Shown here: in pieces, positions 1 to 4,999 of the stretch
How the letters are laid out: each line of letters begins with the position of its first letter
How positions within the stretch are numbered: the stretch's first letter is position 1
Assembly: GCA_903850275.1 (NCBI GenBank)
Contig: CAINLH010000030.1
Location: 1-8,310, forward strand
Direction: 5' to 3'
Length of the DNA: 8,310 nt
Origin: an uncultured Acidimicrobium sp.
GTDB lineage: Bacteria; Actinomycetota; Acidimicrobiia; Acidimicrobiales; Ilumatobacteraceae
Translations under genes and position numbers: made by a program
The notes under the pieces: model-generated
What the model was told of the DNA's origin: nothing
The model's database searches: none
What the model saw: only the letters and a program-made list of their open reading frames with translations

Positions 1-19
1 CGAACGAGCGGAGGAACTG

Positions 20-328
20 ATGGCTGAGCTTTTTGCAGAAGATCTAGATCGGAATGCCACTGGCAATGATCTGCGCAAATTGTCGATCAATATCGACTCG
101 CGGTTCGACTCGGTAGACCGCCGTTTTGACGCAGTTGACCGGCGATTCGACGAAGTAGACCGCCGATTTAACGAACTACGTCACGATATGAACGAAGGAT
201 TTAATCGCATCGAAAGCCGCCTCACTCGCGGCCTCATCAACAACATTGGCTGGATAATTGCCACGAATATTGCAGTATTTGGCACGGTCATTGCCTCGCT
301 TGCATTCCTTGCCAACTACCTCAATTAA
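20..328 (+). CDS. Small heptad-repeat coiled-coil protein with C-terminal membrane anchor
   Basis: This 102-residue protein has no function I can name. Residues 28-54 are a run of seven-residue repeats (RFDSVDR, RFDAVDR, RFDEVDR, then the degenerate RFNELRH). Phe and Val/Leu alternate at the a and d positions (F29, V32, F36, V39, F43, V46, F50, L53), which is a clear coiled-coil pattern. A mixed helix, residues 55-70, follows. Residues 73-98 (from LINNIGWII to SLAFLA) are hydrophobic and most likely one transmembrane helix, leaving a tail of only a few residues. The likely product is a membrane-tethered oligomer with its coiled coil in the cytoplasm; this topology is inferred. The ATG is preceded by GGAGGA at 10-15 with a 4-nt gap, a good ribosome binding site. 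The upstream neighbour is outside the window, so operon membership is unknown. Similar short coiled-coil plus anchor proteins are widespread and mostly uncharacterised. Confidence 0.75.
   Translation: MAELFAEDLDRNATGNDLRKLSINIDSRFDSVDRRFDAVDRRFDEVDRRFNELRHDMNEGFNRIESRLTRGLINNIGWIIATNIAVFGTVIASLAFLANYLN
101..184 (+). repeat. Tandem 21-bp coding repeats (heptad units)
   Basis: Three 21-bp units (101-121, 122-142, 143-163) encode RFDxVDR and a fourth, diverged unit (164-184) encodes RFNELRH. Units one and three agree at 17 of 21 bases. Most differences are at third codon positions or in the variable residue, so the protein repeat is kept while the DNA drifts. The array lies wholly inside the coiled-coil gene. 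Confidence 0.85.
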
Positions 329-368
329 ATTACCGAACATCTCTTAGCAAGGGCTTTGCACAAGTAGC

Positions 369-398
369 TCCGATCTTCGTAAACAGAATCGGATTACG
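369..398. promoter_or_regulatory. Candidate TetR operator: two interleaved inverted repeats
   Basis: Just upstream of the TetR gene are two overlapping inverted repeats. TCCGAT (369-374) pairs with ATCGGA (388-393). CGTAA (378-382) pairs with TTACG (394-398). The second overlaps the -10-like TACGAT at 395-400. TetR proteins commonly bind imperfect palindromes over their own promoter, so autorepression is plausible. The arms are short and such repeats also arise by chance, so this is only a candidate. Confidence 0.3.
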
Positions 399-400
399 AT
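395..400 (+). promoter_or_regulatory. -10-like hexamer for a leaderless tetR mRNA
   Basis: TACGAT matches the TANNNT form of an actinobacterial -10 box (4 of 6 to TATAAT). It ends 7 nt before the GTG start at 408, so transcription would begin at or next to the start codon. There is no Shine-Dalgarno sequence before this GTG and no convincing -35 box. Confidence 0.35.
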
Positions 401-407
401 TAAGCCT

Positions 408-1052
408 GTGCCCGAAATAAACGACACTCGCGAGCGTCTGCTCAAGGCGACGGCGGCCGTCATTGATAAAGGCGGTGAATCTGCCGTACGGATCCGTGAC
501 ATCACCAAGGCGTGCGCGATCACGGCACCGTCGATTTACCACTTTTTTGGCAGCCGGGAAGGTTTAATCGATGCCGCACAGGCGTACCGCTTTTCGCGAG
601 GGCAAAACGAAATCGGCCTCGCCTTCTCTACTGCCCTATACAAATGTCGCAGTAAGAAGGACTTGACGGAACTCGCCCACCGGTTTCTGGATCTGATGTT
701 TGCCCCCGAGCGCCGCGCTACGCGCAATTCGCGCCTCAACGTTTTAGGTAATGCCATTTACCGACCCGAGTTATCGAAAGAACTGGCAGTTGCTCAAGAT
801 TTATCGAACAAGATCGTGAGTGAACCGCTTCGATTTGCACAGGCCAAAGGCTGGGTGCGAGATGACTTCAACCCAGAGATGTTTGCGGCATGGTTAATTG
901 GCGCGGTCAACTCACGTCGACTGATCGAAATGGGTGGAAATTACCCGCTTGCCCATGAGTGGGACGTGATTGCCAAGCGCTCTATCTGTTTGGTACTTGG
1001 TATTCCCGAGCCAGCACCGAAAAAATCGAAGCCGACCAAAAAACGAAAGTAA
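408..1052 (+). CDS. TetR/AcrR-family transcriptional regulator
   Basis: This 214-residue protein has the size and layout of a TetR repressor. Residues 6-55 form the N-terminal DNA-binding domain: helix 1 (TRERLLKATAAVID), then the helix-turn-helix at about 28-47 with ITKACAITAPSIYHFFGSR, matching the family pattern in which an S-Y-H/Y-F-F/Y-S-K/R stretch ends the recognition helix. Residues 60-200 are a helical ligand-binding and dimerisation domain whose ligand cannot be read from sequence. The end is a basic, Pro/Lys-rich tail (PAPKKSKPTKKRK, 202-214). The start is GTG without a ribosome binding site, consistent with leaderless translation. The stop codon directly abuts the stop of the convergent etfA. 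The neighbouring ETF operon invites the guess that it controls fatty-acid oxidation, but the gene order alone does not show this. Family call firm, target unknown. Confidence 0.9.
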   Translation: MPEINDTRERLLKATAAVIDKGGESAVRIRDITKACAITAPSIYHFFGSREGLIDAAQAYRFSRGQNEIGLAFSTALYKCRSKKDLTELAHRFLDLMFAPERRATRNSRLNVLGNAIYRPELSKELAVAQDLSNKIVSEPLRFAQAKGWVRDDFNPEMFAAWLIGAVNSRRLIEMGGNYPLAHEWDVIAKRSICLVLGIPEPAPKKSKPTKKRK

Positions 1053-2021
1053 TTAGCCGCGTGACTTGAGCAGCTCGATGAGCTGTGGCAACACTTTGTG
1101 CACGTCGCCAACAATGCCAAGGTCTGCAACACCAAAGATTGGTGCTTCCTTGTCCTTGTTGATGGCAATGATGGTCTTGGAGCCCTTCATGCCCACCATG
1201 TGCTGTGTTGCACCAGAGATGCCTGCCGCAATGTAGACGGCTGGCTTCACAACTTTGCCAGTCTGTCCAACTTGGTAGCTGTAAGGAACCCAGCCGGCAT
1301 CAACGATTGCGCGTGATGCGCCAGGAGCGCCCTTCAAGAGTTTTGCCAAGTCTTCAACGAGCGAGTAGCTGCTTGCTTCGCCAAGGCCACGGCCTCCCGA
1401 AACAACAACTGCTGCTTCGTCCAACTTCGGACCAGAGCTTTCCTCGAGATGCACTGCAAGAACTTTTGCTGTTCCTGTTGAGCCAAGCTCTGGAACTGGT
1501 GCCGCAACAACTGCTGCTGCAGCGCCGCTAGCCGACTCGGCGGCGAAGCTCTTCGGACGGAACGAGACGAGGTGTGGACCTTCGCCTGTGAAGGCTGCGG
1601 TGACGAGTGAGTTGCCACCGAAAATTGGTGTGGTTGCAACTACGCCGTCTGCGCTGTCGGCAATGTCGATGTTGTTGGTGAGAACTGTGCGGTTGAGTTT
1701 TACCGACAGGCGCGACATGGTGTCACGGCCTTCGTAGTTCTGTGGGAACAAAATGACGCTTGGCGAATCGCCGCCGTCGATGATGGCCTTCATTGCAGCA
1801 GAAACTGCTGGGCCAGGAAGCTTGCCGGCCAAATCGCCAGTTGCGTAAACCTTTGTTGCACCGTACTCGCCGAGAACACCAGCAATTGCTGATGCGTCTC
1901 CGCCAACGAATGCAACGACGTTGGACGTGAGCGAACGTGCCTTGGTGAGCAGTTCTAGTGTGCCGGTGGTTGGTGCTCCACCTGCTGCTTGTGAGAAAAC
2001 CCAAACGCTATTGATTGCCAT
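1053..2021 (-). CDS. etfA: Electron transfer flavoprotein, alpha subunit
   Basis: With EtfB this subunit forms a soluble heterodimer that carries electrons from acyl-CoA dehydrogenases, through FAD, to ETF:quinone oxidoreductase. At 322 residues it has the normal bacterial length. Residues 1-200 are the N-terminal domain, including an Ala-rich linker (about 160-175). The C-terminal FAD domain holds the family signatures in order: SGGRGLG (208-214), the GASRAIVDAG region (234-243), QVGQTGK (250-256), GISGATQH (267-274) and INKD (287-290), followed by APIFGVADLGIVGD. All expected FAD contacts appear intact. The ATG start is preceded by GAGG on the minus strand, overlapping the end of etfB. The gap from etfB is 10 nt, so the two are one transcript. 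The 3' end abuts the TetR stop codon. The gene is also named fixB in some actinobacteria; nothing suggests nitrogen fixation here. Confidence 0.97.
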   Translation of the reverse strand: MAINSVWVFSQAAGGAPTTGTLELLTKARSLTSNVVAFVGGDASAIAGVLGEYGATKVYATGDLAGKLPGPAVSAAMKAIIDGGDSPSVILFPQNYEGRDTMSRLSVKLNRTVLTNNIDIADSADGVVATTPIFGGNSLVTAAFTGEGPHLVSFRPKSFAAESASGAAAAVVAAPVPELGSTGTAKVLAVHLEESSGPKLDEAAVVVSGGRGLGEASSYSLVEDLAKLLKGAPGASRAIVDAGWVPYSYQVGQTGKVVKPAVYIAAGISGATQHMVGMKGSKTIIAINKDKEAPIFGVADLGIVGDVHKVLPQLIELLKSRG

Positions 2022-2031
2022 GATGTTGACC

Positions 2032-2808
2032 TCAGATCACTTTCAGGTTTTCGAGGAATGAAACGATTTTGTTGAATGCTGTGCCGTCGTCTTCGATGAC
2101 TTCACCGGCTTGACGAGCTTCTGCTTGAACGACGCTGACAATTTTCTGACCTGCGCCGGCCCAACCTGCTGGCGAAACGCCGAGGTCGCTTGCGGTGAAT
2201 GTCTCGATTGGTTTTGCCTTCGCGGCCATGATGCCTTTGAAGCTTGGGTAGCGCGGCTCGACAACACCAGCAGTAACGCTGATGAGTGCAGGAAGCGGGC
2301 ACTCGACTTCGTCGTAACCGGCTTCGCTCTGGCGATCGGCCTTCAAGACGCCGTTAGAAATTTCTACCTTCTTCGCAAACGTTACGGATGGCAAGCCGAG
2401 CACTTCAGCAATTTGCTCTGGCACGGTGCCGGTGTAACCGTCGGAAGATTCGGTTGCGGCGATGATCAAATCGGCGGCGCCCATTTTTTGAATTGCTGCA
2501 GCAAGAACTTTTGCTGTGGTCAGCGCGTCCGAACCTGCGAGTGCTGGATCGGAAACAAGAACACCTTTGGCAGCGCCCATTGCAAGTGCAGTTCGCATGC
2601 CCGACATTTCGCCGTTCGGTGCCATCGACACGATGCTCACTTCGCCACTGCCTGCGGTGGTGACAAGTTGCAACGCCATCTCGACGCCGTAACCATCGGA
2701 TTCATCCAAGATGAGTTTTCCGTCGCGCTTCAACGCGTGGGTGGAGCCGTCGAGGGCGCCTGGGGTTGCTGGATCGGGAATCTGTTTGACGCACACGACA
2801 ATATTCAT
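2032..2808 (-). CDS. etfB: Electron transfer flavoprotein, beta subunit
   Basis: Partner of EtfA in the electron-carrying flavoprotein. From the chosen ATG the protein is 258 residues, the usual size, and begins MNIVVCVKQIPDP, the classic ETF-beta N-terminus. The nucleotide-binding segment is at about 118-140 (ATESSDGYTGTVPEQIAEVL, then GLP), which resembles actinobacterial FixA as I remember it. The family signature is at 184-200 (EPRYPSFKGIMAAKAKP). The reading frame stays open upstream to a TTG at 2850, but the extra residues (MGWGKALRIGNNGG) match nothing in the family. A GGAGG lies only 1 nt before the ATG, too close to act as a normal ribosome binding site. A -10-like AACAAT 6 nt before the ATG suggests a leaderless message. 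It is the first gene of etfB-etfA and is divergent from the lipid kinase gene. Confidence 0.96.
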   Translation of the reverse strand: MNIVVCVKQIPDPATPGALDGSTHALKRDGKLILDESDGYGVEMALQLVTTAGSGEVSIVSMAPNGEMSGMRTALAMGAAKGVLVSDPALAGSDALTTAKVLAAAIQKMGAADLIIAATESSDGYTGTVPEQIAEVLGLPSVTFAKKVEISNGVLKADRQSEAGYDEVECPLPALISVTAGVVEPRYPSFKGIMAAKAKPIETFTASDLGVSPAGWAGAGQKIVSVVQAEARQAGEVIEDDGTAFNKIVSFLENLKVI

Positions 2809-2814
2809 GCCTCC

Positions 2815-2820
2815 ATTGTT
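2815..2820 (-). promoter_or_regulatory. -10-like hexamer for etfBA
   Basis: On the minus strand AACAAT (4 of 6 to TATAAT) ends 6 nt before the etfB ATG, with GGAGGC filling the gap. This places the start of transcription at the ATG. No strong -35 is visible. The intergenic region to the lipid kinase gene is about 100 bp and must hold both divergent promoters. Confidence 0.3.
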
Positions 2821-2895
2821 ACCGATGCGTAGGGCTTTGCCCCAACCCAAATCCCCTGTTTATTCGCCTGTGACACGGGTAACCATCGGCACTGG

Positions 2896-2901
2896 TAAAA
2901 T
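2896..2901 (+). promoter_or_regulatory. -10-like hexamer for the lipid kinase gene
   Basis: TAAAAT (5 of 6 to TATAAT) ends 7 nt before the TTG start at 2909, fitting a leaderless transcript. There is no ribosome binding site before that TTG. A GTGACA similar to a -35 box lies at 2870-2875, but the 20-nt spacer is too long for a standard promoter. Confidence 0.4.
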
Positions 2902-2908
2902 TTCCCTC

Positions 2909-3829
2909 TTGCGAATATTGCTGATTGTCAACTCGTTCGCCTCGTCGGTAACTCCCCGAAACACGGTGCTGGTCCATCAGCACCTTGCCCGTCACCACGA
3001 CGTGCAGGTGGTGGAGACCAACGAGCGCGGCCATGCAACCCGTTTTGCCCAGGATGCGGCATCACGGGGGCTCGACGCCGTTGTGGCTTTCGGTGGCGAC
3101 GGAACCCTGAACGAAGTGGCCACGGGTTTGGCCGGCAGCGACACCGCGCTCGCAATGTTGCCTGGTGGTTCGACAAACGTCTTCGTGCGCACACTTGGTC
3201 TTGCCAACGACCCGATGGTTGCTCTCACACAACTTGTTTCCGGGTTGGAACACGGCGAAGTAGAGCGCGTCAGTTTGGGTCAGGCCAACGGTCGTTATTT
3301 CTGTTTCCACGCGGGCATCGGTTACGACGCGGCAGTTGTTGAATTGGTGGAGCGGCGCTCTTCTCTCAAGCGGCTTGTTGGTCAACCACTGTTTGCTTAC
3401 TCTGCCCTGCATTCATGGTTTCGCAGTTACGACCGCCAGTACCCGCATTTCACACTTGACATCGATGGCCGCCACATTCCGAACGGCTATTTCACGGTGG
3501 TGTTGAACACCAACCCTTACACCTTCGTTGGCAAGCACCCGATCAACTTGTCGAAGGCTGCATCGCTGGAAAAGAAGCTGGTGGTGGTGACGTTTAAGAA
3601 AATGACGACCCCAGTGATGTTGCGAACGCTGTACTCGGCGTTGCGACGCGGCGGCCTAGAAAAGTCCTCGTCTATCGATATCGCTATTGATGTCGAGAAC
3701 ATCTCGATCAACTTCCCAGCGCCGTTCCCCTATCAATTGGATGGCGACTATTTGGGTGACACCACATCGCTCGAGATTAAACACTGCCCCGAGGCCCTGC
3801 GCCTCGTGCGGCCAAGCATCACGTTTTAG
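2909..3829 (+). CDS. Diacylglycerol-kinase-family lipid kinase (DAGK catalytic domain)
   Basis: This 306-residue protein belongs to the DgkB/YegS-type lipid kinases, which phosphorylate diacylglycerol or related lipids with ATP at the membrane surface. Residues 1-9 (MRILLIVNS) are the first beta strand typical of the family. GGDGTLNE (62-69) is the nucleotide-binding signature. PGGSTN (85-90) takes the place of the usual P-x-GT-x-N-D-F-A motif. The C-terminal beta-sandwich domain carries QLDGDYLG (277-283), corresponding to the family's conserved DGE/DGD loop. The TTG start was chosen because the family sequence begins here and a -10-like TAAAAT sits 7 nt upstream. An in-frame GTG at 2870 would add 13 residues, and the frame stays open to an ATG at 2711 inside etfB, which is very unlikely. 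The 3' end overlaps the convergent phosphodiesterase gene by 4 bp. The exact substrate is not known; sphingosine or other lipid kinases share this fold. Confidence 0.88.
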   Translation: MRILLIVNSFASSVTPRNTVLVHQHLARHHDVQVVETNERGHATRFAQDAASRGLDAVVAFGGDGTLNEVATGLAGSDTALAMLPGGSTNVFVRTLGLANDPMVALTQLVSGLEHGEVERVSLGQANGRYFCFHAGIGYDAAVVELVERRSSLKRLVGQPLFAYSALHSWFRSYDRQYPHFTLDIDGRHIPNGYFTVVLNTNPYTFVGKHPINLSKAASLEKKLVVVTFKKMTTPVMLRTLYSALRRGGLEKSSSIDIAIDVENISINFPAPFPYQLDGDYLGDTTSLEIKHCPEALRLVRPSITF

Positions 3830-4563
3830 CGCGCGCGTTGCGCAATGAGTGCAAGTGCAACGTCTGGCGTATTGGTGCACAGCCCGTCGACGCCCCAGTC
3901 GAGCAATTGAGACATTCGTTTCGGATCGTCAACTGTCCAGGTATTTACGCTTAAGCCATTGGCATGCATGACGTCGACGACATGTCGAGTCAATACGTGC
4001 ACATTCGGGTGAATGGCCTGATGTCCCGAGGCCGCGAGGCTTTTTGCGACGGAATCGGCATCTTCATCGGCAACTCCCACCGTTAGCCATGCCGTTGGCA
4101 ATTGCGGCCATAGCGATTGCACGGTGTCTACTGACTCGCGGCGAAATGACGAAATAAGCCATTGCTCTGGCGGCCCCATTGTTTTCAATAATTGCACCAT
4201 GCTGTTTGCCAACATTTCGGAAGTGTCGAAATCTGGCTCGGTTGGATCATTTTTTATTTCAATATTCACCCACATGTTTTCGCAGGCTTCAAGTGCTTGT
4301 TGCAACGTGGGGATATGACTGGGCAATTCAGCGAAATCAAGTTTGTTAATTGCACGGCCGTTATCGAGCACTGCATTGTGATGCACAACAATTTCGCCGC
4401 TTGCACAAAGGCGAATATCTAACTCGGCCGCATGGCTTCCCATCTGTGCAGCACGATGAAATGCCATCGTTGTATTTTCTTTTTCAACGGCCGACGCACC
4501 ACGATGCGCTATCACTTGGGGGCCATTAGCCACCCCTACCTTGCCCCAATGTGCACGAGTCAC
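3826..4563 (-). CDS. Glycerophosphodiester phosphodiesterase (GDPD family)
   Basis: This 245-residue enzyme should hydrolyse glycerophosphodiesters to glycerol-3-phosphate and an alcohol. It has no signal peptide, so it probably acts in the cytoplasm. The GDPD motifs appear in order: IAHRGAS (18-24, catalytic H20), KENT (28-31), ELDIRL (47-52, metal ligands E47 and D49), VVHHN (59-63, second catalytic His), NIEIK (100-104, metal ligand E102), VNTWTVDDP (206-214) and GVDGLCTNTPD (224-234). The usual HD of the second His motif is HHN here, so the Asp next to the His is replaced by Asn; the His itself is kept. The start is GTG with no ribosome binding site, and AGGGTA on the plus strand (TACCCT on the coding strand) lies 6 nt upstream. 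A shorter start at an internal GTG (residue 11) is possible. It is convergent with the lipid kinase gene and divergent from whiB. Confidence 0.92.
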   Translation of the reverse strand: MTRAHWGKVGVANGPQVIAHRGASAVEKENTTMAFHRAAQMGSHAAELDIRLCASGEIVVHHNAVLDNGRAINKLDFAELPSHIPTLQQALEACENMWVNIEIKNDPTEPDFDTSEMLANSMVQLLKTMGPPEQWLISSFRRESVDTVQSLWPQLPTAWLTVGVADEDADSVAKSLAASGHQAIHPNVHVLTRHVVDVMHANGLSVNTWTVDDPKRMSQLLDWGVDGLCTNTPDVALALIAQRAR

Positions 4564-4569
4564 GGGCGT

Positions 4570-4575
4570 AGGGTA
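4570..4575 (-). promoter_or_regulatory. -10-like hexamer for the phosphodiesterase gene
   Basis: TACCCT on the minus strand fits TANNNT (3 of 6 to TATAAT) and ends 6 nt before the GTG start, consistent with a leaderless message. No clear -35 is present. The match is weak on its own and gains weight only from the same arrangement at other genes in this window. Confidence 0.28.
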
Positions 4576-4590
4576 TCGCCAAATTTGTCA

Positions 4591-4610
4591 CAATAAAAAA
4601 ATAAAAAAAC
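4591..4610. other. A-tract between divergent phosphodiesterase and whiB promoters
   Basis: Two runs of seven A (4595-4601 and 4603-4609) separated by one T stand out in otherwise mixed sequence. They lie between the two divergent start regions. Such tracts can bend DNA or act as an UP-type promoter element. It is not a terminator, because no gene ends here and no stem precedes it. Confidence 0.4.
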
Positions 4611-4623
4611 TTTGTCTCACCTC

Positions 4624-4652
4624 TTGTAAGTGACCAACTTCGTGTCTATCGT
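4624..4652 (+). promoter_or_regulatory. Candidate whiB promoter (-35 TTGTAA, 17 nt, -10 TATCGT)
   Basis: TTGTAA (4624-4629) and TATCGT (4647-4652) each match the housekeeping sigma consensus at 4 of 6 positions and are separated by an ideal 17 nt. Transcription would start near 4659, giving a leader of roughly 38 nt to the TTG. GTGAC occurs at 4630-4634 and again at 4651-4655, 21 bp apart, flanking and overlapping the promoter elements. Confidence 0.4.
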
Positions 4653-4684
4653 GACACCGTCTTACTCGATTAAACCGAACGCCA

Positions 4685-4698
4685 AAGGTGGTCACCTT
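4685..4698. promoter_or_regulatory. Palindrome over the whiB ribosome binding site and start codon
   Basis: AAGGTG, two bases, then CACCTT form a perfect 6-bp inverted repeat with a 2-nt centre. It covers the whiB Shine-Dalgarno sequence (AAAGGTGG, 4684-4691) and the first two bases of the TTG start. The loop is too tight for a hairpin in full, so a protein-binding site is more likely than an RNA structure. It could also be partly a coincidence of the ribosome binding site sequence. Confidence 0.35.
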
Positions 4699-4999
4699 GT
4701 CTATCCTCGCAACAAGCCTTGCCCTTGGATCCGCCGACTACACCTGGCGTAAAAATGCGCTCTGTCGCGATACCGATCCAGAATTGTTCTTTCCAGTTGG
4801 CAGCACAGGCCAAGCGCTTCAGCAAATCAGCGCGGCAAAAGAAGTGTGCTGCGAGTGCACCGTAAAAACTGAGTGCCTCGAGTTTGCAATCGAGACCAAC
4901 CAAGACTGCGGTATTTGGGGTGGCACTTCTGAAGATGAGCGACGCAACATCCGTCGCCAAATGGCAGCAGAACGACGCGCTGCCCGCGTTACCGCTTAA
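4697..4999 (+). CDS. whiB1: WhiB-family iron-sulfur transcription factor, WhiB1-like
   Basis: WhiB proteins hold a [4Fe-4S] cluster that reacts with nitric oxide and bind region 4 of the housekeeping sigma factor to alter transcription. The four cluster cysteines are C23, C51, C54 and C60 (numbered from the TTG). Their spacing, 28-3-6, is identical to that I recall for M. tuberculosis WhiB1. The segment CRDTDPELFFPVG (23-35) and the turn GIWGGTSEDERR (72-83) also match WhiB1 closely. GIWGG is the sigma-contact motif, and the basic tail RRNIRRQMAAERRAAR follows. Two further cysteines, C52 and C71, are present. At 100 residues it is longer than WhiB1 by an N-terminal extension. TTG was chosen because AAAGGTGG precedes it by 5 nt; a GTG at 4688 would add three residues. 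The gene overlaps the convergent pdtaS by 4 bp. From memory, whiB1 and pdtaS are also neighbours in mycobacteria. Confidence 0.93.
   Translation: MSILATSLALGSADYTWRKNALCRDTDPELFFPVGSTGQALQQISAAKEVCCECTVKTECLEFAIETNQDCGIWGGTSEDERRNIRRQMAAERRAARVTA

Noticed and set aside
347..359. Possible terminator hairpin after the coiled-coil gene (GCAA ... TTGC)
   Set aside because: The stem is only 4 bp and no T-run follows, so it is not a credible intrinsic terminator.
1334..1639. Out-of-frame minus-strand open frame inside etfA
   Set aside because: It is a frame shadow of the Ala-rich linker region of etfA; the Gln- and Ser-rich translation arises from reading the same codons out of phase.
2110..2832. 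A 240-residue open frame on the plus strand opposite etfB
   Set aside because: It is antisense to a firmly identified gene, its translation is rich in Cys, His and Trp with no domain resemblance, and it reflects codon bias on the other strand.
2711..2908. Upstream extension of the lipid kinase to an ATG at 2711
   Set aside because: It would overlap etfB head to head by about 100 bp and add residues before the normal first strand of the family; TTG at 2909 fits the family start and the promoter.
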